A stretch of 64,000 nucleotides of DNA, from contig NC_087081.1 in NCBI RefSeq assembly GCF_026151205.1, positions 5,575,246 to 5,639,245 on the forward strand, in the 5' to 3' direction. Shown piece after piece: positions 46,106-56,822 of this stretch; position 1 is the first letter of the stretch; each line of letters opens with the position of its first letter. This stretch comes from Bolinopsis microptera. Taxonomy: Eukaryota > Ctenophora > Tentaculata > Lobata > Bolinopsidae. The position numbers and the translations under genes were made by a program. The notes beneath the pieces are model-generated. The model made no database searches. It was not told where the DNA came from and saw only the letters and a program-made list of their open reading frames with translations.

Positions 46106-48674
46106 GATTTAGACAAAATTCAGGGACTGTCAGGAAACTTCAGGAAACGTTGAATAATGGCCCAAACTGTAGAGGAGATCCATTACTCGTTTTCTGTAGA
46201 GTAACATGGATAACAGTAACCATATTAACAGTAACCATAGTAACATTGATTGGTCATTATAACTGCACTATTGTCAAGTAGCTGATGAAAACATCGTTAG
46301 TCTTGGTATAGTTCAGTCACTATTCTTACTAAATTACTCCCTAAATGTATGTTATTCATTGAAATAAGTAATAATTCCAGTAATAAGTAATAGTTCCATA
46401 TTATTGTTAATTATGTGGGTATGCAATAGTCATATTGAAGTTAATTACCTAGATGTTCAGATCTTTAGACCTATACTATGACTATAGTCTATAGTGATAT
46501 CTCATTGTTAATGTCTAAAGTCCGGATCTATTACACATTAACACAATATGTTTCCAATTCATCAGTCTTGAAACCTTACATAAACCTACTTGCTAAAGTC
46601 AAAACATTGCGAAGAAACTTGACGATCGTACCATCTAATCGGGGTGATTGGTAGCTTCTAATTTGACGATTAGACACTTTTGTGGCTTGTATGAGACCCC
46701 TGAGACCCTTTAATGAGACCACTGTTTGACCCCCAACTTTACCAATGTATCTTGCAGTGGGACTGACTGGGGATTAATGAGACCACTGTTTGACCCCCAA
46801 CTTTACCGATGTATCTTGCAGTGAGACTGACTGGGGATTGTTGATTATTCAATAAAAGTAATGATCAGTCTGTCTGATGTCTAGAATAATGTCTATAACT
46901 CTATAATAACAGAATTGACACACTTTGATCGTTAATATCATAATATGCTCCTCCGTATTTAAATAAATGCATGGCTGGTTAGAGGATAAAGGGTATGACC
47001 CCAATATTGTGCTATCAAAAACGAGCTACTTTTTTAAGACCTAAAATTCCTACCATGGGTTTCTTTTACCTCCTTCAAAAAAGCTAACTGAAAGTTGAAG
47101 ATAATATTATAGACGTCGGGAAATGTGGCAGTGCTGCAGATGCCTTGAAGCCTCATGATCAAAATATCGTTGCGAGATTTTTGGTTCACATCGATCGAGT
47201 TAAGAAAAATTGTTGATGTCACTTGATTTTCAATTTAAATGATTTTTATTCAACGATGTTTGTTTCATTATTATGGTTATAATTGCCTTGTTACTCCTCT
47301 ATTTTCAAGGAAGGACGAATGATTTTAATGTTAAAGGGTCACATCGAAGATATTGTTGCGTTGTGATGTAAAGAAAGACTAATTTCTGACCGTGTAAAGA
47401 GTTAGTGAGGTAGGAAATGTTTTTATTAGCATGTTTATTTGTTTCAGTACCATTGAAAATATTTGACAAGAATTATTTGCTTTTACTCTCTGTTTATCAG
47501 TACAACTTATCAATGGAAAGTTAAATCATGATATGTCAGAACGGCCTATATTGAAATCATAAGATCAAGAATCTGCTTTTAAATCAACATTCAAATTTTC
47601 CAAAACGACGATTGTTTTGCGGAAGGATCTGGGTAAAATTACATACTTCGTGAAGAGCCTCACAATCCAGAGAGAAGCCATCTGCTTTTCTACTAATTAG
47701 ATTAAAGTATCGTAGGAGCAGGTTATGTTTGTATGAATTTGCAACTCAGGTGGCTAGTCTGGTAAATATGAGAGTTTTATCGCAGAAGGGATACGTCCGA
47801 TGTATTTGAAGGTAATAAATTTTTAACAAACTATTATTATTAACTAAGTGAGGTACAATGATGTATTGGTTTAACTATTTTCCTGCGCCACCTGTTTCAG
47901 GTATTCCCATCAGAATTAATATGCTTCAACCCTATCAAATATGCGAAAATGAATCTCTATTCATCCTAAAATTTGAAAGATAAACCAATGATATCTCCGC
48001 AGATAAAGGTTTCTAACTGCGGCGAAGTACCCGATCATTTCGTGAATGTCGCTGAAGACGAAACCTCCGAAGTTTAAAGGAGGACGAGGGTCTGCCAACT
48101 GGGTTGCAAGAGAGCAAGATGTCAACCGAGAGAACTCTTTAAGAGTATGAGTCGGTGACTTTTTTACGGAGTGACACTCTTATAATATTTTGTTCAAATC
48201 CAAACGTCAACGAGTCGAACTCGTGGCGCGTTTTGGTAGATTGATAACCGTCGATGATCCATGAGCTTTTAAACCGTTCAACTGCGCTGAACCATTCCAT
48301 CATTCAATTATAATGATCATGATGACGTGTTAAGGTGCTTTTATACGTATGTCTTTGAAAATCTCCTATCCTCAGAGAGCAGTGATTATAGGCTATGCTA
48401 ACGACAGTGTACAGTATGCTTCCATTGTAAAGTTTGAGTGTCGGGGTACTTGAACCTGTAGACTTCTCTCCCAGAACAGGTACAATATTTTGGATTTGAA
48501 GCAGGCTTTCTGTCTCTTTGCTTTGAAGCGGACATTTTGATTAGCTCTCACGGAATTAGCGTGATTGGTGTACATAAGGTTGGTTACATAACATTTGGCT
48601 CGACGGTTACACGAGATGCATTAAAATATTTGTTATCTTTCTACCATTCCAACCGTGCTATATTCCCCTTTCAG
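46106..48674. other. No gene recognised; one 62-bp direct duplication
   Basis: ATTAATGAGACCACTGTTTG through GACTGACTGGGG is present twice at about 46706-46838. A 34-codon open stretch at about 47969-48076 (ending VAEDETSEV) is mildly coding-like but lacks good splice sites. Confidence 0.4.
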
Positions 48675-48764
48675 GATGGATAGCGACTGCAGCTGATAGC
48701 GGGGCCTCCTTCCCGATGGTAGATCTTGGAGAGAAGAGTGGTGTGATTAACGATGAAGAAAAAG
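48675..48764 (+). CDS. Candidate internal exon
   Basis: TTCCCCTTTCAG is a strong acceptor and AAAAG|GTGAGT a strong donor. The 90-nt exon is open in one frame (two bases, 29 codons, one base) and reads WIATAADSGASFPMVDLGEK then SGVINDEEK. The neighbouring exons were not identified. A possible next acceptor (GCACTTGCAG) near 49150 would give an early stop. No family is recognised. Confidence 0.45.
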
Positions 48765-49310
48765 GTGAGTCCTGTTATTTATATTAGCCTATGTGCTTCT
48801 ATCTGTAGTTTTCTAAGTTGTTTTATCACTAAAAATTTCCTATTTAAAATGATATGTCTTCTGTTACAAACTTCATTGATTGATGCATATTTCAGGATCG
48901 AGAATTTGAATTTATTGAATTGAAATGGCAATTTAAGAACAAGAACGAAAAACCGGATCACCGGTGTGGAACTTCTTCTTGCGAATATTTCTCGAAAATG
49001 AAAATCTCTGTAATGGAGTTGCTCTATCAGAACTAAGGGAGTGTATCAGAGAAGTTAGAACATTATAGTTTAATAGCCAAATATAGTGTTAATATTTTTT
49101 GGCTCGTAATCCGAGAATTTGGTGTGAAATGTTATCTCATTGCACTTGCAGGGTTTTGATGAAGATAATATTATGTATTAAACCAAGGCGACTTTTTGGT
49201 GACATTGATTTTGTTATATTATTTGAAATTGATAGTTTGTTTTCTATTGGTATTGGGATAACAAGCTAGCGTTTTAGTTATTACCCGCTTCCCTTTCCCA
49301 TGAACAGTGT
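48765..49310. other. No feature recognised
   Basis: AT-rich sequence; would be intron if the preceding exon is real. Confidence 0.4.
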
Positions 49311-49755
49311 TTAGAGGGGTCCTGTTCAAATATTACGTATTCAATATTTAGCATTTTCAACACCCCCAACCCCTCCCGTTATTGATGTTTTCCCCTGGAA
49401 AAAACTTTTTCTCTAAACGTTACATGCTAACGGCCTCCCTAATCAGTAATGAGCCGAAATCATTGTTATACATATGATTGTCCGGCCAAGCACCTCCAAC
49501 TACTTACGTTAGCAGCCGGCATACCCCGATCCATTCCTAAATTTCACACCACTATCTAAGTGAAATGAATATTGAATTAAAAAATTGTCCAAAGTGTTAT
49601 ATTCTAAAGGAAAAAAAAAAATTTGTTCACGTATTAATCAACAGCCAACCCTACCACCCCCCCCCCCCCCCCCCCCCTGACCCCCTCCCCCATAATCATT
49701 TGGGAACCCCCTCCCCTCGGCTGGTACGTAATATTATATGTGAAACGACCCCTTA
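49311..49755. mobile_element. MITE with AGGGGTC...TATTACGTA inverted ends
   Basis: Left end AGAGGGGTCCTGTTCAAATA then TTACGTA is matched in reverse by TACGTAATATTATATGTGAA then ACGACCCCTTA. A C tract of about 22 lies inside (49658-49679). It has no coding capacity. Similar GGGGTC...TTACGTA tips are familiar from invertebrate MITEs. Confidence 0.65.
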
Positions 49756-50039
49756 CCCGAAATCAGACAATTATCTTAAAGATTTTTTCGTTAACATTGG
49801 GACATTTAACGATCGATTATATTAAATTGAAATGTGTTAAAGGTTCTCTTTCTCTCAGCGGGCAGACATGGGACTTCCGAGCTAGTCAACTCCTGAATTG
49901 GGTGTTTCTATGTGGTGGGTTTTAGGCGGGTTTAGATAACATTTCAACAAGATCGAGTGAATTGAAATTTAATTGAGTTAGAATGTTATGATTGTGTTAT
50001 AATCCCGAAGGTAGTAGCTGAGTCGGATTATGACATACC

Positions 50040-50965
50040 TTATCGGACCTTATTTGACGGACAAAACTTGAACACTGAGGAGGCCCTAGCGTTTCATCTT
50101 AATGTCCGTCAAAAAAAGTCCCGTTCAATTAAGGTCCGTCCAATTTAATGTCCGTTGGAAATTTTTTCAAAAATATTTCCAGTTCGAACTTTTTGTCCAG
50201 AAAATATATGCAACTATAAAACTTTTATTGTGCCGTAAGTTAACACGGAAAGGTCTCCTTGGTCTGCCGGAGGCACAGAAAACTCTACTAAATATGATGT
50301 TTATCAAGGGTCACTTGGGGCACTTGGCGGAAAAATCAACGAAATTATGGCACTCAACAACATAAGTTCAATGAGCTAGTCGGAGTCCCCGCCAAACATG
50401 ACAAACTTGGTTCCACAGCCCCCTCTAGATATTACGCGTAAATCGTGTTGCCAAGGACATTGTCTGACTTTTTTTAGTGCATATTACTGAGGGGAGGGAA
50501 TGAAACAGTGCTAGGAAACTCACGTGAAGGTATAAGGTTAACTAAAGTTGTCTAAGATAAAACCACTTCACGCCGAATGGCTTGTAAAAGTTAACACTGA
50601 AATCAGGGACCGGGGTAGGTTGAGAAAAAAAGGTTTTCCATAAAGCTAGAAATCACTGTTGCTTTTTTTTAAGCATTGGACTATTTTCATGCACTAAAAC
50701 CATTTGATGAAGAGATAATATGTGATATTAGACTCTGAATCATGTACATATGGTTTAAACATGTTTTACTGCTTAATGACTGCTTTTCTTACTTTACTGT
50801 ATAAAAAAAAATGGATTTAAAATCATTTGCTGAACTTTAAAAAACGTCCAAAAAATTGAAAAAATTCGGATTTTTGATGATTTGATATGCCTTCGAGCGT
50901 TCATATTAATGTCCGGTCATAATTATTCCGTTCATGTAATGTCCGTCCAAATAAAGGACCGATAA
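50040..50965. mobile_element. Inverted-repeat element with TTATCGG ends
   Basis: TTATCGGACCTTATTTGACG at the left pairs with CGTCCAAATAAAGGACCGAT at the right, allowing two indels. AATGTCCGTC motifs cluster inside both ends. The interior has no recognised gene. Confidence 0.6.
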
Positions 50966-51007
50966 TTATTACACCATGCTGGCAAGCATGACCGTGCCTC
51001 TTATATT

Positions 51008-51180
51008 CACAATACTATTTACCCTCTATTCTATTTACCCCCCTTTTACTATTTACCCCCTTTAACTATTTACCCACCTTTACTATTTACCCCCTTTACT
51101 ATTTAACCCCATTTACTATTTACCCCCTTTACTATTTACCGCCATGACTTTTATACCCCCTTTACTGATAACCCCTTTAG
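51008..51180. repeat. Irregular TACTATTTACCCCCTTT minisatellite
   Basis: About ten units of 15-18 bp with variable C and T runs. Confidence 0.9.
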
Positions 51181-51886
51181 TGTTTTTCAAGCATAAAGAC
51201 TCATCGAAAGAAGTTCAGCAGGTATATTTTAGTCATAACATTCTATTTTTAATTTAAATATGACAGGAATAAGAAATATATGTGAAGTTTTTTGAGAAAT
51301 TTGCGCAAAATACGCGCCAGCATGTTTATACAAATTTCGGTAAAATCCCAAAATTCCCAGATTCCAGGGGCTTTAAAAACCATGTTAAATTGTGTTTAGC
51401 GATCTGAAATTGTGCAGGGCGTCTAGACTTGACCAAATCGACTGTAACAAAGTTTCAAGTTTCAGGAGCATCGGAAATGGGTTTTCTAGACCCCGGTTTT
51501 ACAAACAGATTGTCGGGGACATATACAGATATACATATATATTCTGGGTAGACGCTTTGCCTAAATATGCCTGTAAATTTAAGTGGTCCATAGATCAAAA
51601 GGATAAAAGATATAGTCCATTTCCCGACCACAGGTCTGCGAATAATTATTTACACTTTAGTTTACATTGTATAGCCATTAATCTCTTATGGAATGTTAGG
51701 CCAAAACCCCCAATTTAGGAAAACACTCCTGTAGGTGATCTGAATGCAAAGAACTGCCGGTAAAAAAACCCACACCATAAGAGCTCAGTGATGATCAATG
51801 AACCGGAAGTAAATTACCTATAAGTGTTCCTGAGTCCGGTCGAGAGAATTCAGTAAGGCCAAAATAACACAACTCAAAGTCAAAGG
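51181..51886. other. No recognised gene; one 108-codon open frame
   Basis: The plus-strand frame at 51392-51718 has no recognised motif. It directly precedes the LINE endonuclease relic and might be its decayed upstream part. Confidence 0.35.
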
Positions 51887-52760
51887 GAGCTCTTTTTTCT
51901 AGACTTCTTAGCATGCAACAATCTACAAATCCTAACTGGGTGTACACTTGGAGATCATATTCGGAGATTTTCAAACCTCGGTTAACTACAACGGAAGCAG
52001 TGTAGATTGAATTATGTTTGCCTGCTACCCCTAATCACCCGCGAGAGTGTATCCTTCATTCCATAATCCTAGAACTCACACATTCCTCTGACCACAAACC
52101 GTGTTTCTGCAAACAAAATGGAAAAGTGTTATCTCCGACGCGGGAAAGCGCTAACAGAAAACCCTGGAAAGATGCAACCCCAAATACATAAATGGAAACG
52201 GGCTGAAAATGAAGCGAACCGGTATCGCTATATTGCGTACAAAATACCCCTCAGTTTGCAGACCCAAATTGAAAGTATAATAGAACTCTGATGTTGATAA
52301 CATAGAAGACGTGAATACGTCCTAAGTCAAGGTATTGTTAAGAGTCTAAATGATGTTGCCGACAAAAATTACTCCTAATAATAATACTAACCCAAAATAG
52401 GAAAAAGCGCAAAAAATACCGAGGAAAAAAGGCTCGGATGAAACCCAAAGCACCCTGGTTTGATGCGCGTGCATCAATAGCAGCGGAGAACCTGAATCGT
52501 CTCTCCAAGTCATACGGAAAAAAACCCGGCATGCCAATACCTTAGAAACAGCTACTATGAGAAACGTCGTATTCACAGAAAAACTCCTCAAACGTAAGAG
52601 TCATCCTTCATTATAGAACTTGTGTAAGTGATAGTGAATCAGGTGACAATTTAATTGGGCAAGATTCCAAGAAACTTAAAGAACTGAAGACAGAAGGTAG
52701 CTCAAACTCTGACGTCTTGGAATGCAAACTCTGCCAATCTTTAAAGATCAATATGGCAAA
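51887..52760 (+). pseudogene. LINE endonuclease and linker relic
   Basis: ELFFLDFLACNNLQILTGCT then LGDHIRRFSN at the start matches the AP-endonuclease segment LLDFC..N.L.ILNGRTLGD...FT. NYNGSSVD and THSSDHKPC follow in other frames (the S-DH motif of the catalytic domain). Then come WKRAENEANRYR and, near 52440, KPKAPWFDARASIAAENLNR then LSKSYGKKPG, the PWF...C...R..L linker to the transcriptase. Later KKLKELKTEG fits the following segment. Several stops and frame changes are present, and no transcriptase follows. Confidence 0.75.
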
Positions 52761-52867
52761 AAACCTTCATCGATGAAACTAGAATCGAGCACTGCAGAAC
52801 GGGATGACTAGGAGTTAATTCCCCCAGCACATACAAACAATCGAGTCGGTCATCGTATAAGAATTAA

Positions 52868-53030
52868 GAACAAAATAAACGAACAAACGAACAAACGAAC
52901 AAACGAACAAACGAACAAACGAACAAACGAACAAACGAACAAACGAACAAACGAACAAACGAACAAACGAACAAACGAACAAACGAACGAACAAACGAAC
53001 AAACGAACAAACGAACAAACGAAAAAACGA
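52868..53030. repeat. 8-bp array AACAAACG, about 20 units
   Basis: Nearly pure octamer repeat ending about 9 bp from the donor of the Ig-like exon, so it would sit at the start of the next intron on the minus strand. Frames reading FVRLFVCS are artefacts. Confidence 0.95.
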
Positions 53031-53038
53031 ACGCTAAC

Positions 53039-53167
53039 TTGTTCCGATGGTAACGTTATAATAAGCAACGTCTATCTGATTAGAACCGTCATCAAGTTGG
53101 TAGTTGTACGCTGCACACGTGTACATCCCATCGTGCTCGAAGTTCAGGGCAAACATTACAAGGTCAC
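53039..53167 (-). CDS. Exon encoding the C-terminal half of an Ig-like domain
   Basis: Read on the minus strand: acceptor TCTAATTAG, two bases, then 42 open codons and one base before GTTAGC. The peptide is DLVMFALNFEHDGMYTCAAY then NYQLDDGSNQIDVAYYNVTI. D.G.Y.C.A.N is the F-strand signature of immunoglobulin-like domains, and VAYYNVTI fits the G strand. Such domains are typical of cell-surface or secreted adhesion and recognition proteins. The exon at 53629-53690 is upstream, but the phases do not match directly (see Part 2). Further exons should lie at lower coordinates and were not found. Confidence 0.6.
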
Positions 53168-53320
53168 CTAATTAGATCTAGTGTTAGTCAAACACAAGGA
53201 AAATGTTTTATAAATTCTCTTAGTTCAACACAAGGAAACATTGTGGTAAGTTATTTCCTTGCTCAAAAGTATAAGATCAATGACAATAACTGATTGACGT
53301 TAAATATCATCAAAAACCAT

Positions 53321-53392
53321 CAAAATCATGATAACTTAACAAGATTATTATATAATATTATATAATAATCTTGTTAAGTTATCATGATTTTG
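53321..53392. repeat. Perfect 72-bp palindrome
   Basis: CAAAATCATGATAACTTAAC and onward to the centre AATATT at 53354-53359 is matched base for base by its complement; each arm is 36 bp. It lies in the presumed intron near the tRNA gene. It could extrude as a cruciform or be a tiny foldback insertion. Confidence 0.95.
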
Positions 53393-53508
53393 TATAATAT
53401 ATATACTAAATACCTGACACCAATCATGGCAAGCATGGTTCATCGTTACAATTTCTTTACTTTTAAACTTTTAAACTTTAAAAATAAGATGTATCGCAAG
53501 CAAAATAC

Positions 53509-53582
53509 TGCCCTCCGTGAGGCTCGAACTCACGACCTTCAGATTATGAGACTGACGCTCTAACCAACTGAGCCAGGAAGGC
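53509..53582 (-). tRNA. tRNA-Met-CAT: Elongator tRNA-Met (CAU)
   Basis: The minus strand folds into a standard cloverleaf. The acceptor stem GCCTTCC pairs with GGAGGGC with one G-U, and the discriminator is A. The D arm is GCTC...GAGC. The anticodon loop is CTCATAA with anticodon CAT, and the T arm is GTGAG TTCGAGC CTCAC. The anticodon region TCAGTCTCATAATCTGA is the same as in animal elongator tRNA-Met. There is no intron and no encoded CCA. A TTTT run about 4 bp after the gene can terminate pol III. It lies between two candidate exons of the Ig-like gene, on the same strand. Confidence 0.97.
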
Positions 53583-53628
53583 CTGGTGTTTAACTAAATA
53601 AACTGATTTCACACTACTAAATACTCAC

Positions 53629-53690
53629 CAATGTTGATGTTCTCTCCCTCTATGACTCCCGTTCCGTGAGAAACAAACATGTTCTCGTCG
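53629..53690 (-). CDS. Candidate exon upstream of the Ig-like exon
   Basis: Acceptor TTCCTGCAG and donor TTG|GTGAGT are both strong. In the frame that follows phase 0 from the exon at 55543-55748 it reads DDENMFVSHGTGVIEGEHQH and leaves two bases. A second frame is open too. This could be the strand before the F strand of the Ig-like domain. Direct joining to 53167 in the Ig frame would need one leftover base, not two. Confidence 0.4.
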
Positions 53691-54037
53691 TCCTGCAGGA
53701 ATTTAGGAAATTAGTTAATTAATTGATCAGTTGCATGGAGAGCTATGTTAGTTATCAGTAATAAGATTGGGTGAGGACCATTGTTTCTATTTTTATCATC
53801 ATTGTTAAAACCTTAACTTTTCCCCCGTTCTCAATATATTGAACCCATTCCCCCGTCCTGGATCCAACTTCAATAGTTGGGGTCTATTTCACTACCTAGA
53901 AACCTAAAGGTGCCTTTAAAATTTTCTAAATTTTCTAAATTTTAGAGCGAACATTACAGCCGAGAGGCTTCAGCTTGGATTGTAACTACTAACTGTCCAA
54001 GTGTCTACTGGGCGAATCCTTACAGTCAGAAAAACTG

Positions 54038-54415
54038 CAGACAAGTGACAACTACAAGCTCGACAAGGTTGCCGACAAGTGACAACTACAAGCTCGACAA
54101 GGTTGCCGACAAGTGACAACTACAAGCTAGACAAGGTTGCCGACAAGTGACAACTACAAGCTAGACAAGGTTGCCGACAAGTGACAACTACAAGCTAGAC
54201 AAGGTTGCCGACAAGTGACAACTACAAGCTCGACAAGGTTGCCGACAAGTGACAACTACAAGCTAGACAAGGTTGCCGACAAGTGACAACTACAAGCTAG
54301 ACAAGGTTGCCGACAAGTTACAACTACAAACTAGACAAGGTTGCCGACAAGTTACAACTACAAACTAGACAAGGTTGCCGACAAGTGACAACTACAAGCT
54401 CGACAAGCCTGCCTG
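54038..54415. repeat. 34-bp tandem array, about 11 units
   Basis: Unit GACAACTACAAGCTAGACAA plus GGTTGCCGACAAGT, with a GCTCGAC variant. It lies in the presumed intron between 53690 and 55543. Confidence 0.95.
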
Positions 54416-55542
54416 CAGTTTAATTACTCTACCGAGGCTTCCTGTGAGCGGGGTATAGAATACTTATCACGTGACTATATTTTGGATACTTATCACTTAG
54501 TTTCAATACTTTGTGGGACTCTATCAATCCGGCAAGAGAGACAATAGTGCCTACTTTTATCTATTTATACCCACCACGTACATACCACCATTAGTTAATA
54601 CTTAACAAATTAAGCTAATCACTCCGCTGACGCTCAAACAAAAGCAAATGGTGACGTGATATAGGGTCAGTAAGTGGAGTTAGTTTCACCGCCTTGGTTT
54701 CATTATCGTAGTTCCGCTCTCTGTGTGAAACTGTGTGTATTTTCTGAGCGTGCAGTAAACGTGATAAAAGTAATAAAACGTGATTAAAGTAATAGAACGT
54801 AATAAAACGTGATACAAGTAATAAAACAAATTACGAGTTTTGATTCGAAGATATGTGCTGTTCAGTTAAGCGTAACAGATACGTTCTATGCATAATATAT
54901 TCTTATCAAACCTCTACTGGTTTTATCACACATTACGTTCTACCAGCTGTAACAGGTGTAACACAATTCCGAGTTGACACCTAGACTACAGAAGGGTATT
55001 CCAGTCAGAGACATTCCAACCAGAATATATGCTATATGATATTATGCTAAAGTTCTAGATAACAGATAGTGTAACGCAGCTATCTGATCTTTCTCTAAAA
55101 ACAGAATCATAAGGCTTGCATTCTGCGCCAAATTCTCTTTTCTAAGCAGTATTTCTAAGATAATTTAAATCATAAATACATATATTATTAAGAAATAATT
55201 TCAGTACAGAAGGAAATTCTAGTTAGCTTATCTTTCAGCTCACAGAACCTTATTTTTAATACTTTCAACACTATTACTGTGTTTGTGCGAATATGCCTAA
55301 CATAGCGATTAACAAATAATTTGATATAACGTTATAATTTATAACGAATTAATTTATATAACGTTATAATTTATAACGAATTAAATAACTTGAAATTTAA
55401 CCAACAGATAATTTGAGCACATTAGATAGAAAAACGGACAGACTTTATTTTTCTTTAAAGATATTGCAAGCCTTGTCGCTGGCTTTGTCACATTACATAA
55501 TAAACATAGTCTTCACTTTTTAAAGAGATTTTAAGCCTTAAC
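54416..55542. other. No feature recognised; probable intron
   Basis: AT-rich. Contains two direct copies of TATAACGTTATAATTTATAA near 55325-55375. A missing Ig exon could be hidden here but I could not define one. Confidence 0.4.
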
Positions 55543-55748
55543 GCACACACTATGATCCTTCCTTGGCGGCTGCCACAGTTTGGGCATGGGAGGAGACCAC
55601 TCTCTTTTCTTGACACCGTAGCCAGGGACACAGGGTTGCGGGTAGAAGATCTTCGAACAGTTATGTGCGACAGAACCATCTGGAGACGTAGAGTGGAGGA
55701 GATTTCGATCGAGCATCGCCCAAAGTAAAGTAAGTATGATGAGAATAA
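55543..55748 (-). CDS. Candidate exon with signal-peptide-like start
   Basis: Minus strand: acceptor TTTGTCTAG, then an open frame of two bases and 68 codons to donor TGC|GTTAAG. It begins with a hydrophobic run ILIILTLLWAM followed by LDRNLLHSTSPDGS, then four cysteines (NCSK, QPCVPGYG, final C) and a Pro/Trp-rich stretch PPMPKLWQPP. This looks like the end of a secretion signal followed by an extracellular segment. The start codon would be in an earlier exon, because TAA lies in frame just upstream, or at the ATG inside the run. It ends in phase 0, compatible with 53690. Confidence 0.4.
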
Positions 55749-55847
55749 CTAGACAAATTTATGAGCCTCCATTGCAAGCAATAAAAACTAAGCGAATATC
55801 CAATCAGCTTCCAGCACTGAACTGTAAAACCCCAGAACCATGAATGT

Positions 55848-55948
55848 CACGTGACTGTTCTAACACATGAGTGTCACGTGTTACTGTCACGTGACTGTTC
55901 TAACACATGAGTGTCACGTGTTAATGTCACGTGACTGACTAACACGTG
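55848..55948. promoter_or_regulatory. Six CACGTG E-boxes in 101 bp
   Basis: CACGTG starts at 55848, 55875, 55888, 55915, 55928 and 55943; three are in GTCACGTGAC. The spacing follows a 40-bp tandem duplication. The cluster lies 100-200 bp on the upstream side of the minus-strand candidate exon 55543-55748, where its promoter or first intron would be. Confidence 0.55.
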
Positions 55949-56822
55949 TCAGGATAAATACAGTTTCCACCAACCACTGAACCTAAACAGTACAAGCTGC
56001 CTGCCAGACAAGTACACAGGACAACCGCTGACTCCTTCAAGTTAAACTCCTTAACTTGTTTAAGTCTTCAGAAACATTAGCTTTCAGCTCGGTATTTATA
56101 GCCTGATTTTCTCACCTTCCATAAAATTAAGATTATTATTATTTCTAGTCTTGTGCCGTCGTGGAATAGGATTACTGTGCCAGTCACAACAGTACTGTGA
56201 TGGACCATTGCTCACTACATGATATGTTGATAAAATATGTTATTAATTCGATATTAAATACCCCATCTATACTGTGCTAGCATACGGTGTTGAACATTAA
56301 TAAGCATATTTTGAATAATATTTGAAAATATATAATTATTACATGTTATAACATTCGTTACAGACAGTCAGCCGGGATGTTGTCTTACATTTTAAACTGA
56401 CATTGCAATAATAATACATATGTAAGTAACAATAATATTTAAGTAATGCGATATTAGATATTATCCTTTTTATGGTCGTGATATAATACATTTGGTGGAA
56501 TATTAGCATATCTAATAGTATTCGAAAAGTATATATTATTATGTAGCACTTCTACAGACAGCGCTAATATTTAAAATTCACATTTTACACTGATATGGGC
56601 TGAAAACTGATATAAAGCATGTAATTAAAGTCTTATCAAATGTCTTAACTGGAATGTCACTAAGTATATTTAATAACATTTGAATAGTATAAGAATGTTT
56701 TATAACACCACTGGTAATTGCAGACAGTAGGACGAGCCCTTATATTATCTTACACGACAAAATATGTAATTAATGTAAAAAATATGTAATTAATGCGATA
56801 TTATAGTCAGGGACGAAACGGA
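55949..56822. other. No feature recognised
   Basis: Very AT-rich, with recurring ATATTA and GCGATATTA-type words; no supported gene. Confidence 0.45.

Noticed and set aside
52815-53068. FVRLFVCS repeat protein
   Set aside because: Octamer microsatellite read as protein, next to a better-supported Ig-like exon.
53100-53700. Simple direct splice of 53629-53690 to 53039-53167
   Set aside because: The phases disagree (two leftover bases against one needed), so I did not present it as a single coding sequence.
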